From the NCBI GenBank assembly GCA_030428255.1, contig JAUIBT010000031.1, positions 1 to 35,141 on the forward strand: DNA of 35,141 nucleotides. Direction: 5' to 3'. Source of the stretch: Alphaproteobacteria bacterium (GTDB taxonomy: Bacteria; Pseudomonadota; Alphaproteobacteria; UBA7985; JAUIBT01). The position numbers were made by a program, and so were the translations under genes. Below, piece by piece: positions 9,012-17,028 of the stretch. The notes beneath the pieces are model-generated. The model was not told the DNA's origin and searched no databases. It saw only the letters and a list, made by a program, of their open reading frames with translations. Within the stretch, counting starts at the first letter, position 1. Each line of letters begins with the position of its first letter.

Positions 9012-9963
9012 TACATCGCCCAAGCCCGAGGCTACGCCGGACGTTGCGCCGATTGCTGCTTTGATCGATCCCATGCCGGCGGCACCGCCGCGCAGCCAAT
9101 GGCTCGACGTGTGGGACCAATTCCGCCGCCACAAGGGCGCAATGGCCGGTGCCGTGGTCTTGATCCTGATCATCTTGCTGGTGTTTGTCGGACCCTGGTT
9201 CTGGCCCTACGAAGCGAGCCACATCGACATTCGCTCGCGCAACCAAGGCCCCAGTTGGGCGCACCCCATGGGCACCGACCAGTTGGGCCGCGATATGCTG
9301 GCGCGCCTGATGGCGGGGGGGCAGACCAGTGTGTCGGTCGGTATCACGGCCATGCTGCTGGCCCTGTTCTTGGGCAGTTTGGTCGGCGTGCTGGCGGGCT
9401 ATTTCCGTCGGCTCGACGGCCTGCTGATGCGCTTGACCGATCTGTTCTTAGCCCTGCCGTTGTTGCCGCTCATGCTGGTGATGGTTCTGTTGTTCCGCGA
9501 CAAGCTCAACGGTGCATTTGGGCCCGAAACGGGTATCTTTATCTTGATCGTGGTGGCCATCGGCGTCACCTCCTGGATGCCGACCGCGCGGATTGTGCGC
9601 GGCGACGTGCTGGCGCTCAAAGAGCAGGAGTTCGTGCTTGCTGCGCGGTCGATTGGCACCACAAACCTGCGGATGATTTTGCGCCATGTCCTGCCGAACG
9701 TGCTGTCACCGATTATGGTCTCGGCCACCTTGGGCATTGCCAATGCCATTATCACCGAGAGCGCTTTGTCCTTCTTGGGGCTGGGCTTTCCGCCCGACTT
9801 CCCGACCTGGGGACGCCTGTTGTTCGACGCAACAGATTACCTGCAACAGCATCCTGAGCGGGTGTTCTGGCCGGGCTTGGCCATCTCCTTGACCGTGCTG
9901 AGCGCCAACTACCTGGGCGACGGCTTGCGCGACGCTCTGGATCCACGCATTCGCGGGCGCTAA
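9004..9963 (+). CDS. Peptide-class ABC importer permease 2 (DppC-like)
   Basis: 319 residues from ATG 9004, which overlaps the upstream permease stop (ATGAGTGA) and has GAGG nine bases before it; an earlier start at 8968 would lie deep inside the upstream gene and is less likely. Features are a Pro/Ala-rich cytoplasmic N-terminus, a first membrane helix near residue 45, HPMGTDQLGRDMLARLMAGG (the DppC/OppC signature), the EAA loop around EFVLAARSIGTTNLRM, and the C-terminal ESALSFLGLGFPPDFPTWG with LDPRIRGR. It pairs with the 8004 permease. No ATPase gene follows because it is encoded divergently at 4056-5876. Confidence 0.93.
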   Translation: MSDTSPKPEATPDVAPIAALIDPMPAAPPRSQWLDVWDQFRRHKGAMAGAVVLILIILLVFVGPWFWPYEASHIDIRSRNQGPSWAHPMGTDQLGRDMLARLMAGGQTSVSVGITAMLLALFLGSLVGVLAGYFRRLDGLLMRLTDLFLALPLLPLMLVMVLLFRDKLNGAFGPETGIFILIVVAIGVTSWMPTARIVRGDVLALKEQEFVLAARSIGTTNLRMILRHVLPNVLSPIMVSATLGIANAIITESALSFLGLGFPPDFPTWGRLLFDATDYLQQHPERVFWPGLAISLTVLSANYLGDGLRDALDPRIRGR

Positions 9964-10190
9964 GGCGCGCGGCCTGGAAGGAAGGTCAGTGGGTCGCGCG
10001 AAGGGCCGACCCCATGTCACGCCAGCACCCCGCGAGCGTTACAGGCGTTCCAGTGGCCCGGTCGGTGGTGGACATCAGGCCGAGTGTCGAGCCAGGGCAG
10101 CATTTTGTTCCATTACGTATGCGAGGCGTGAAGGGCTGCTGAGTTCGGCTCGGTGAACGCGCGCTCACACAGTACTTCGGAGGTCCCTCT

Positions 10191-11609
10191 ATGAACCAAC
10201 ACCCCCTTTGGCACCACGTCAGCGAAAACGAGCCGCGCCTGCACGCTCTTTCGAACCAGGTCTGGGCGACGCCTGAGACCTGCTATGCCGAAACCGAGTC
10301 CGCAGCAGCGCACTTGGCCGAGCTGCGCCACCAAGGGTTTGCGGTGCAAGAGCAGGTCGCCGGAATCCCCACCGCGATCATGGGCGAAGCGGGCGAGGGC
10401 GGGCCGATCATCGCCTTTCTGGGCGAATACGACGCTCTGGCGGGCCTGTCCCAGCAAGCCGATGTCTTTGAGGAAATGCCGTTAGAGGCCGGAGCCAATG
10501 GCCACGGCTGCGGCCACAACTTGCTGGGCTCTTCAGCCATGTTGGCGGCGGTGGCGCTGCGCGATTGGCTGAAGGCCACAGGCACCCCGGGGCGCGTGCG
10601 CTACTACGGTTGCCCGGCCGAAGAAGGCGGTGCGGCCAAAGCCTTTATGGTGCGCGCGGGGGTCTTTGCTGACGTGGATGCGGCCATCACCTGGCACCCC
10701 GGCACCATGGCAGGCGTGGTACGTGGCTCCTCGCTGGCCAACTGCCGCCTGGATGTCACCTTCCACGGCAAGGCCAGCCATGCGGCGGCCTCGCCCCACT
10801 TGGGCCGCTCAGCGCTGGATGCGGCGGAGCTGATGAGCGTCGGCGTTAACTACATGCGCGAGCACATGCCCGACAGCGCCCGCATCCACCACGCGATTAT
10901 CGACGCGGGCGGCATCTCGCCCAACGTGGTGCAGAGCCAGGCCAAGCTGCGTTATGTCGTGCGGGACCGGACGACGGGGGATATGCTCAAGCTGTTGGCG
11001 CGGGTCGAGAAAATCGCCGAGGGTGCGGCGCTGATGACCGAAACCAAGGCCACGACTCAGGTGCTGGCAGGCGTCTCGAACCTGATTTTCAACCCGACGC
11101 TTGGCGATGTCATGCAGGCCAATTTGGACCTTCTGGGTCCGCCGCCCTTCGATGCGGCCGACCGCGACTACGCCGCCAAGATCCAAGCAACGGTCGATGA
11201 GGACGCGATCGAGGCCTCCTATGCGGCCAACGGCCTGCCGTCTGACCTTGGGCCCGTATTGGCCGAATTCGTGGTGCCTGCGACGGCAAAACCGGTGGAT
11301 ATTGGCGGCTCGACCGATGTGGCCGACGTGTCTTGGGTGGTGCCAACGGTGCAGCTCTGGGGCGCGACCTACACCATTGGTACACAGTTGCACTCCTGGC
11401 AAGTGGTAGCGCAGGGCAAGAGCCAGATTGCGCTGAAGGGCATGACCCACGCGGCGATGGTCATGGCCTCGACCGGCGCGGATCTGATGACCAACCCTGA
11501 GCTGCGGGCGCGGGCTTGGGCGGACTTGAAGGCTGCGGTGGGGCCAAAGGGCTACGTCAGCCCGCTGCCGGAGGGCACCGAGCCGCCGATTGCGGCCATG
11601 ACGCAATAG
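10191..11609 (+). CDS. M20 amidohydrolase, AbgB-like (aminobenzoyl-glutamate utilisation type)
   Basis: 472 residues, the length of the AbgB branch of M20 peptidases. Motifs are AFLGEYDALAGLSQ (metal-binding Asp region), ANGHGCGHNLLGSSA (His ligands), YGCPAEEGGAAKAFM (catalytic Glu pair), ITWHPGTM (His), KASHAAASPHLGRSALDA (dimerisation-domain His) and a C-terminal GSTDVADVSWVVPTVQ. AbgB in E. coli is one subunit of p-aminobenzoyl-glutamate hydrolase; this branch also includes amidohydrolases acting on other N-acyl amino acids. No AbgA partner is present unless the HipO-like protein at 2804 fills that role. A GGAGG ribosome site precedes ATG 10191. It sits 227 bp after the permeases on the same strand and is probably part of the same uptake-and-cleavage function. 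Confidence 0.9.
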   Translation: MNQHPLWHHVSENEPRLHALSNQVWATPETCYAETESAAAHLAELRHQGFAVQEQVAGIPTAIMGEAGEGGPIIAFLGEYDALAGLSQQADVFEEMPLEAGANGHGCGHNLLGSSAMLAAVALRDWLKATGTPGRVRYYGCPAEEGGAAKAFMVRAGVFADVDAAITWHPGTMAGVVRGSSLANCRLDVTFHGKASHAAASPHLGRSALDAAELMSVGVNYMREHMPDSARIHHAIIDAGGISPNVVQSQAKLRYVVRDRTTGDMLKLLARVEKIAEGAALMTETKATTQVLAGVSNLIFNPTLGDVMQANLDLLGPPPFDAADRDYAAKIQATVDEDAIEASYAANGLPSDLGPVLAEFVVPATAKPVDIGGSTDVADVSWVVPTVQLWGATYTIGTQLHSWQVVAQGKSQIALKGMTHAAMVMASTGADLMTNPELRARAWADLKAAVGPKGYVSPLPEGTEPPIAAMTQ

Positions 11610-11636
11610 CGCGCCCCGCAAATCCCGAGCACAGCC

Positions 11637-11666
11637 AGGGTGGATTGGTGGAAAATCAATCCCCCT
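11637..11666. terminator. Hairpin between convergent genes, no T tract
   Basis: AGGG(T)GGATTG at 11637-11647 pairs with CAATCCCCCT at 11657-11666, about ten base pairs with one bulged T and a nine-base loop. It lies between the AbgB-like stop (plus) and the flavoprotein stop (minus), so it could serve either transcript, but there is no T run on either side. Confidence 0.35.
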
Positions 11667-11683
11667 GAGCGCCAAGTTCGGCT

Positions 11684-12604
11684 TTAGCCGGAGCGTGCGC
11701 GCATCTGCTGCACCGCTGACAGAGCCTGCAACAAGCCCGCTGGCCCGGACCACAAGCAGCCGTGGCCGCCGTACATGGGCGGGGCGTCGCGTCCAAAATC
11801 CGCTGCACCAAAAATCATGCTCGGTTCCAGAATAAAGCGGCCGTCCTCGCGCAATTGCTGGACGTTGCGCTGAACACCGGGATTGTTCCACATAGTGCCG
11901 TTCATCACCGGAGCCACCAGCACCGGGGCAAGGCTGGCGGTGATGGTCAGCGAAAGCAAGTCTCGGCAAGAGCTGCGCGCGATGCGGTCCAGGCTATCGG
12001 CGCTGGCGGGCAGCACGCAGATCAGATCGGCTCCAGCGGCCAAAGCGACGTGGGGCACGCGGATACCGTCTTGCTGCTCAAAGCTGTCTTGCCAGCACCG
12101 CAGGCCATAGGCCTCCAGCAGATCGCGAGATAAGAAGCGCCCGGCAGTCGAGGTCAGGATGACATCAAGCTGCTCTTGAAAGCCACTGAAACGCAGGCTG
12201 AGCAGGGTTTGGGCCATGAGCCCGGCAACGATACTGCCCGTAACGCCGACCAGAAGATGGCGGCACCGCTGTTCGCCGGCGCTCAGGTGCAAAGCTGGAG
12301 CCTTGGTCAGGGCCTCGCGTTTGTTGTGCTCTAGCTGGCTAGGGGTTTCAGCACCCAACAGGTGGCCCGCTTCCAGCAGGCGGCCAAGGCAGGTGGCATC
12401 CAGCTCTGCCGGGCAGCTCGCGGCGGTCAGAACCTCGGATGTTGCTTGGGGCTGGATCAGGTCTTGCAGCAAATCGGACCAGTTCGCGGGGGCCTGGACC
12501 GAGAGCAGCAGGGCCTGTTGATCGCCGCCGCAGAAGGCCAAGCAATCGCGCCCGCTGACCACCAGGTGGCTCAGATTGCGTACGAGGTAGCTGGGCAAGG
12601 TCAT
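11684..12604 (-). CDS. HFCD-family flavoprotein with an extra N-terminal domain
   Basis: 306 residues from ATG 12604. The C-terminal part (about 115-275) is an FMN-binding flavoprotein of the homo-oligomeric cysteine decarboxylase family (EpiD/MrsD/CoaC). It shows GVTGSI (120-125), the conserved His in VPHVALAAGADLICVLP (His185), PASADS for the PASANT motif (199-204) and PVMNGTMWNNP for the PxMNxxMW motif (232-242). The Cys used by CoaC late in the domain is not present (FGAADFGRDA instead of a CGxxGxGR pattern), so it is not a plain CoaC. Residues 1-95 have no flavoprotein counterpart and look like a small winged-helix module ending LDATCLGRLLEAGHLLG. The gene follows the GNAT gene by five bases. 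The frame is open upstream to 12994 but that part overlaps the GNAT gene and lacks protein character. Role: oxidative decarboxylation of a Cys-ending peptide or small molecule is an inference. Confidence 0.72.
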   Translation of the reverse strand: MTLPSYLVRNLSHLVVSGRDCLAFCGGDQQALLLSVQAPANWSDLLQDLIQPQATSEVLTAASCPAELDATCLGRLLEAGHLLGAETPSQLEHNKREALTKAPALHLSAGEQRCRHLLVGVTGSIVAGLMAQTLLSLRFSGFQEQLDVILTSTAGRFLSRDLLEAYGLRCWQDSFEQQDGIRVPHVALAAGADLICVLPASADSLDRIARSSCRDLLSLTITASLAPVLVAPVMNGTMWNNPGVQRNVQQLREDGRFILEPSMIFGAADFGRDAPPMYGGHGCLWSGPAGLLQALSAVQQMRARSG

Positions 12605-12609
12605 GGGGA

Positions 12610-13317
12610 TCAGCGCCTTTGATTGTCGCGGCGATAGACCAGGCGGGTCTGGCGCTGGCCGCGAAATTCGGTCTCGAACTCGCCGCAGAGGGCGAAATCG
12701 TAGTCCTCGCTCAAGCGGCGAATGGCGCCGATGCTCGGACGGGTTCGGATGAACAGGCGCGGGCAGTCGTGCAGCCCGGGGGCCGCAAGCCAGCCGCAGA
12801 ACAGGTGTCGTGCCAGGCTGGGCGCACCTTTTTGTGCCATCAGCCAGCCGTCGCCTGCTTGGCGAAACCGCTTGCCTTGCGCGCTGGGCGTGATGCCGAT
12901 GAAGGCCAGCAGGCCGTCGCCGGGCTGCGCGCCGTAATCGCCCAAATGATAGCCCTCGATGGTTGATGGTTGCATGACGCAGCCCACCACGCAACCGACA
13001 ACGCGGTTGCCCGGATCGGGCGCGGCGGCCAGCGCGATTGCTTCAGGTCCTAAGCCGCTGAGGATGCCGTGGGCGCTGTGCGGCTCGTGGACGGCACCCA
13101 GAGGCATGGGCGTTTTCTGCCAAAGACCGGAGGAGAAAGCCTCGGACAAACAGCGCGCCATGGCGCGACCCAGTTTGGCATCGTTGATCGATGGGCGGTA
13201 GAGGCGCAGGCGTTGCGTGTCACTGGCTGGATGGGTGGGGCGCGCGCTTGTGCGTGTCGCGCCTGCCAGTGGTTTGCCTGCCAGTGGTTCGCCTACTTGC
13301 GATGTGTCTTGTTTCAA
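12610..13317 (-). CDS. GNAT-like N-acetyltransferase
   Basis: 235 residues from a TTG start at 13317. The GNAT fold is suggested by a strand NRVVGCVVGCVM, then LLAFIGITPSAQGKRFRQAG (acetyl-CoA pyrophosphate-binding segment with Q-G-K-R-F in place of the usual Q/R-x-x-G-x-A/G) and the C-terminal strand pattern LFIRTRPSIGAIRRLSEDYDF (shown in two parts: LFIRTRPSIGAI and RRLSEDYDF), followed by a GEFETEFRGQRQTRLVYRR-type ending. No in-frame ATG lies ahead of the fold, so TTG 13317 or a near neighbour must be used. The first 20 residues contain a duplicated GEPLAG/GKPLAG from a 15-bp tandem repeat. It is the first gene of a two-gene unit with the HFCD flavoprotein. Substrate unknown. Confidence 0.6.
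   Translation of the reverse strand: MKQDTSQVGEPLAGKPLAGATRTSARPTHPASDTQRLRLYRPSINDAKLGRAMARCLSEAFSSGLWQKTPMPLGAVHEPHSAHGILSGLGPEAIALAAAPDPGNRVVGCVVGCVMQPSTIEGYHLGDYGAQPGDGLLAFIGITPSAQGKRFRQAGDGWLMAQKGAPSLARHLFCGWLAAPGLHDCPRLFIRTRPSIGAIRRLSEDYDFALCGEFETEFRGQRQTRLVYRRDNQRR
13261..13290. repeat. 15-bp tandem repeat near the start of the GNAT gene
   Basis: GCCTGCCAGTGGTTT (13261-13275) is followed directly by GCCTGCCAGTGGTTC (13276-13290), identical at 14 of 15 bases. The unit is a multiple of three and duplicates five residues without changing frame. Confidence 0.85.
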
Positions 13318-13658
13318 ACTTGCCTGCCCTCTTTTGATGGTTGGGCCGGGGCACGCTGCTCCAGATCAAGCTAAAGTATCACGCTTTCAGGGGTTTATGG
13401 CAAGGCCTATACCAATGATATCGACGTAGGTGGCCGCGTTTGGGCTGGGACCGCTGAGCTGGCTGATGCTGAAGCCAGAGCGGTTGTCGCTGGGGCGGCC
13501 CCTTTCACCAAAGCCAGACAAATCGCGCTAAGGTGTTGCAAGAAAGTCACGTTGCGCCAAAAAAATCAACTTTAGGTTTATAATCCCGCGCATTTAAATT
13601 GATTGCTTGGCTATAACACTCTACCCAAAATAGAAATGATAACCGAAGGGATACGAAA
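13318..13658. other. Gene-poor interval between the GNAT and autotransporter genes
   Basis: The right half (about 13550-13658) is AT-rich and probably holds the promoter of the autotransporter; TATAAT occurs at 13579-13584 without a good -35 at normal spacing, and TATAAC at 13612-13617. The left half (13396-13548) has open frames on both strands with coding-like composition but no normal start or ribosome site; see findings. No RNA gene was recognised. Confidence 0.5.
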
Positions 13659-16205
13659 ATGATCAGCCAAGGCATACAGGGGCTCCGCAAGTTTGCGCGC
13701 CGCACTTGGGCTGTCTGCACGCTTGCGATCTTGGCGCTGGTGCTGCCCGCGCTGGCCTCCGCGGCCTGTTCGGGCAATCCCGGAGAGATTGGCAAAGCCG
13801 GGGAGAGCTATACCCTGGGCGATGGCACCCCGGTGTCTTGCGGCGGGCTGTTGATCGTCAACCGGGACATGATGCGCGCGGTCAGCGAATTCTATGGAAA
13901 TAAAAGCTACAGATTTGACTCTGGCACGACCTACGCCGGCGTTCTGGTGCCGGCGGGTGGCCCCTTTGACTTCAGCCAGATCTACACTGGCAATGTTGCC
14001 GACATGACCAACATGTTCTTTCTGGCCGCATCCTTCAACCAGGACATCAGCAAGTGGGACACCTCCATGGTCACGAACATGCCAAACATGTTCCAAAACG
14101 CCAACACCTTCAATCGGGACATCAGCAAGTGGGACACGGGTGCGGTCGCGAACATGAGATTCATGTTCCTTGGCGCAAACGCCTTCAACAAAGACATCAG
14201 CCGTTGGGACACCAGCAGCGTCATCGATATGAGCAGCATGTTCGGGGGGGCCACCAGCTTTAACCAGGACATCGGCGGCTGGGACACCAGCAGCGTCACC
14301 GACATGCACGCCATGTTCAAGAGTGCCACCAGCTTTAACCAGGACATCGGCGGCTGGGACACCAGCAGCGTCACCGATATGAACGACATGTTCGCGAGTG
14401 CTACCAGCTTTAACCAGGACATCGGCGGCTGGGATACATCTCAAGTCCTGGATATGGACTTTATGTTCAGAGACGCCAGCGCCTTCAACCAAGACCTGAG
14501 CGGTTGGAACGTGTGTAATGTCATTACCCGCGACTTTTTTGCCAGCGGTGCGACCGCCTGGGTCTTGCCCAAGCCCAACTTCGGGGGCGCGCCAGCCTGC
14601 ACCGGCGGCGACCGCGACATCAACGTCAAGGACGCCAGCGGTACCGTCATCGCCAACCCCGGCGCTCTGGCGCTCAGCGCTGTGCCGGACACCGGCCTGG
14701 CCAACACCCTGGTGCTGACCATCGAGAACAGCGGCACTGACCCGCTGGCGCTGGGCAATGTCTATTTCCGTAACCTGGTCAACGTTGGGACCCCGACGGC
14801 GCTGCTGGGCGCGACCAGCGTTCCAGGCGGCGGTTCGACCAGCCTGACCATCACCTACCTGCCGACAGCCAACGGCACCGTCGGTTTCGAGCTGTCCATC
14901 ACCAATAACGATCCGACCGATGGCGCCTATCGCATCACGGTGGGCGCAACCGCCGCCAGCGCCAACGCCCAAGCCCAGATCTTGGGGACGGGCTCGCAGA
15001 TCGTCAGCGGCTTCTTTGCCGACAGCATTCAGGCCAACGCCAGCAACCGCTTCAATCAAGCCAGGGGCGGCTCTGGGCGGGTGTTCCAAAACAATCTGGC
15101 CCAGTTTGGCGAGCAGCCTTTGGGCGCACACGCGCCTGGCGATGCCGTCACCTTGAGCACCGACTTGTCCAGCGCCACCACAGACCCCGCCGAGGCGCTG
15201 GCGCTGATCGGCCAACGTCTGGGCTTTGTCGGCAGCGATGGCCGCATCTCTGTCACCACCGACGACCTGGCCCTGGCGGCTATCGAACTGAGCCAGTTCC
15301 AATCCGCTGCTCAAGTCGCCCAGCTCGACCCCGATTTGGCGGCCAGCTTTGCTGCGGGCCCGGACCGCAGCGGCTCGGCGCTCAGCGGCCTGCTGCCCGG
15401 CGATGGGCTGGATGTTTATGCGTCCTACACCGGCGGTCATGTGTTCAAGACGGGCGCAGAGGCCTACGATGGCTCTGCCTCTGACCTCATGCTGGGGGTC
15501 GATGGCTTTGTGACGAGCGACCTGTTCCTGGGCCTGGCGCTGGGCCACGAGGCCTCGGTGCTGGACTTCAGCGGCACCATCACCGCTCACACGCTCAAGC
15601 AGGGCTGGCGCGGCGATGCCTATGCGGCCTGGCAGGTGTTCGATGGCTTTAACCTGGAGGGCTTGGTGTCCTACGGCGGCTTTGCCAACAAGCTGGTCTA
15701 TCTGGGCGAGACGGGACGGCCCGATAGCCAGCGCTGGATCACCTCGGGCAAGGCCAGCCTGGATTGGGATTGGGACCGCTATACGCTCAGCCCCTACGGT
15801 GCGATCAACTATAGCCACGAGAGCTTTGATGCCTACACCAGCGATGCGGGCACCTCGGTCGCCAAGATCGGCGTCGAGCAGGGCCAGTGGGACGCGGGCC
15901 TTCGTGTTCAGGGCCATCAGGCGGCCATCATGGGGCTGACCGGCTATGCGGCGGCCTCAGCACGCGGCACCTGGCTCAATCGAGACACCATCCCCGGCGC
16001 GCCGCCGGTCGATTTCTTGGACGAGGATCAGGTGACAGCGGCTTGGCAAATCGGCCTGGACGGAAAACTGCAAGGCTTTGCGGAAGGCTCTTGGTTGGGC
16101 GATGTGCTGTCGGTGGCGGACACTCACTTGCGCTATGGCGAGAGCGGGATCTTTGGCGCCAACCGCGCCGCCACCTGGTCTATCGGCCTGTCTTGGCGCT
16201 ATTAG
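13659..16205 (+). CDS. Autotransporter with BspA-like (DUF285) repeat passenger
   Basis: 848 residues. A long signal peptide runs from [12 protein letters not shown] to ALASAA (about residue 36). Residues 119-293 are seven 25-residue repeats of the form MFxxAxxFNQDIxxWDTSxVTDM, the DUF285/BspA-like surface repeat. Residues about 320-425 look like a beta-sandwich of the choice-of-anchor/HYDIN type ([20 protein letters not shown]). From about 575 the sequence becomes a 12-strand-like barrel ([48 protein letters not shown]) ending WSIGLSWRY, the type V secretion translocator. It should be displayed on the cell surface, perhaps for adhesion. The ATG has a GAAGGG ribosome site. Four Cys residues flank the repeats, an uncommon feature in autotransporter passengers. 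A 768-residue open frame on the other strand is a shadow. Confidence 0.85.
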   Translation: MISQGIQGLRKFARRTWAVCTLAILALVLPALASAACSGNPGEIGKAGESYTLGDGTPVSCGGLLIVNRDMMRAVSEFYGNKSYRFDSGTTYAGVLVPAGGPFDFSQIYTGNVADMTNMFFLAASFNQDISKWDTSMVTNMPNMFQNANTFNRDISKWDTGAVANMRFMFLGANAFNKDISRWDTSSVIDMSSMFGGATSFNQDIGGWDTSSVTDMHAMFKSATSFNQDIGGWDTSSVTDMNDMFASATSFNQDIGGWDTSQVLDMDFMFRDASAFNQDLSGWNVCNVITRDFFASGATAWVLPKPNFGGAPACTGGDRDINVKDASGTVIANPGALALSAVPDTGLANTLVLTIENSGTDPLALGNVYFRNLVNVGTPTALLGATSVPGGGSTSLTITYLPTANGTVGFELSITNNDPTDGAYRITVGATAASANAQAQILGTGSQIVSGFFADSIQANASNRFNQARGGSGRVFQNNLAQFGEQPLGAHAPGDAVTLSTDLSSATTDPAEALALIGQRLGFVGSDGRISVTTDDLALAAIELSQFQSAAQVAQLDPDLAASFAAGPDRSGSALSGLLPGDGLDVYASYTGGHVFKTGAEAYDGSASDLMLGVDGFVTSDLFLGLALGHEASVLDFSGTITAHTLKQGWRGDAYAAWQVFDGFNLEGLVSYGGFANKLVYLGETGRPDSQRWITSGKASLDWDWDRYTLSPYGAINYSHESFDAYTSDAGTSVAKIGVEQGQWDAGLRVQGHQAAIMGLTGYAAASARGTWLNRDTIPGAPPVDFLDEDQVTAAWQIGLDGKLQGFAEGSWLGDVLSVADTHLRYGESGIFGANRAATWSIGLSWRY
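14013..14537 (+). repeat. Seven 75-bp repeats encoding DUF285 units
   Basis: Units begin at 14013 and recur every 75 bp to 14537, each starting ATGTTC and encoding 25 residues. Units four, five and six share long stretches of identical DNA (for example AGCTTTAACCAGGACATCGG in each), showing recent duplication. Units one, two and seven are more diverged; unit seven ends with a Cys in place of the normal Thr-Ser segment (GWNVCNV). Confidence 0.9.
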
Positions 16206-16428
16206 AGCGAACTGCTGGAAAGCTGCCACACTTTCGAGCATGGATTTGCTTTTAAAAAACAAAAGACTAGAGCGATGGATCTGGTGGGATGCCAGGACCC
16301 GACGCTCTCGTGAGGCGCTGCTAGCAGCACGCCATTGGTGGCGCGTTCTTCGGCGGGCGACGTGGGGCGGGCCAGCAGTCACAGCAGCGCGGTGTAGGGT
16401 GTGGTTGGCCGCCTTGGCTCCGCTCAGT

Positions 16429-16581
16429 CTATTTGATGGCCTGGGCTTGGGTCTGTTCGCTCAGGGTCGGGCTGGCAGCTTGGGTGGGCGTTGATGTGAA
16501 ACTGGCCATGAGCCCGAGGCTGGTGGCGATGGTCATGAAGAGCGCCAGGGCGGCGGTCGAGCGGGTAAAGTGTCGAGACAT
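16429..16581 (-). CDS. Small secreted protein, 50 residues, unknown function
   Basis: ATG at 16581 opens a 50-codon frame ending TAG at 16429-16431. A strong AAGGAGG ribosome site precedes it by about 10 bases. The N-terminus is MSRHFTRSTAALALFMTIAT, a basic start plus hydrophobic helix, continuing through SLGLMASF to a likely cleavage near TQAAS at residue 36. The mature remainder, about 14 residues, is polar (TLSEQTQAQAIK). I do not recognise a family. It is transcribed away from the GDCCVFCSYG gene, so the two share a 149-bp divergent control region. The combination of a good ribosome site and a textbook export signal makes it a real gene rather than chance. Confidence 0.6.
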   Translation of the reverse strand: MSRHFTRSTAALALFMTIATSLGLMASFTSTPTQAASPTLSEQTQAQAIK

Positions 16582-16679
16582 AACATAGGTCCTCCTTGGT
16601 ATTGGCGGGCAGGTGGAAGGTCTAGAGCGCTTTTCGCGGCTCCCGAGGCCTGCACATGAACCGCAAGAGCGACGCCCCT

Positions 16680-16708
16680 TTGCATCCCTGCCCAGCGCGC
16701 GCTATCCT
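16680..16708 (+). promoter_or_regulatory. Possible sigma-70-type promoter of the Cys-rich protein gene
   Basis: TTGCAT (16680-16685) and TATCCT (16703-16708) are separated by 17 bp. Transcription would start near 16715, leaving a short leader that includes the AAGGAGG site before ATG 16731. Matches to consensus are moderate. Confidence 0.35.
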
Positions 16709-16730
16709 GCTGGCACCAAGGAGGCCCCAA

Positions 16731-16970
16731 ATGAGCCAAGCAGCAGTCGAACTCCAATCCCAGATCACCTGCCCGCACTGCGGTCACGTCAGGCTCGAAG
16801 TCATGCCGACCGACGCCTGCCAGTATTTTTATGACTGCCAGGGCTGCGGGGTGGTACTGCGACCTAAGGCTGGAGACTGCTGCGTGTTCTGCTCATACGG
16901 GACGCAGCCTTGTCCGCCGATCCAACTGGAGCGCCAAGGCATCGGCGAGGGCTGTTGTGCGCCGACCTAG
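16731..16970 (+). CDS. Small Cys-rich zinc-ribbon-like protein with GDCCVFCSYG motif
   Basis: 79 residues with eleven Cys. CPHCGH (14-19) and CQGCG (36-40) make a likely zinc ribbon; GDCCVFCSYGTQPCPP (49-63) is a strongly conserved signature of a small uncharacterised family often found near mercury or other heavy-metal transport genes; the C-terminus has another Cys pair (EGCCAPT). ATG 16731 is chosen because AAGGAGG lies eight bases before it; an earlier ATG at 16656 has no ribosome site. Here no mer or cation-efflux gene is adjacent, so a metal link rests on family context only. Zinc binding or thiol redox chemistry are reasonable guesses. Confidence 0.82.
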   Translation: MSQAAVELQSQITCPHCGHVRLEVMPTDACQYFYDCQGCGVVLRPKAGDCCVFCSYGTQPCPPIQLERQGIGEGCCAPT

Positions 16971-17028
16971 GCCGCGCGCGCGAAGCGGGCACCTCGCTCT
17001 GGTGTGAGGTTTGATAAAGCAGCGGGGC

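Noticed and set aside
10809-11969. 386-codon open frame on the minus strand
   Set aside because: It runs antisense to the AbgB-like gene and then overlaps the flavoprotein gene in another frame; the Arg/His-rich composition shows no protein family.
12605-12994. N-terminal extension of the flavoprotein frame
   Set aside because: It overlaps the GNAT gene, is Arg/Pro-rich without domain character, and the ATG at 12604 gives a tidy five-base spacing after the GNAT stop.
14013-14537. Regular 75-bp spacing suggested a CRISPR-like array
   Set aside because: The repeats are coding, in frame, with variable identity and no spacer structure; they encode DUF285 units.
13611-15917. 768-codon open frame on the minus strand
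   Set aside because: It is the shadow of the autotransporter gene. It lacks a signal, domain pattern or ribosome site, and its repeated residues simply mirror the 75-bp repeats of the sense gene.
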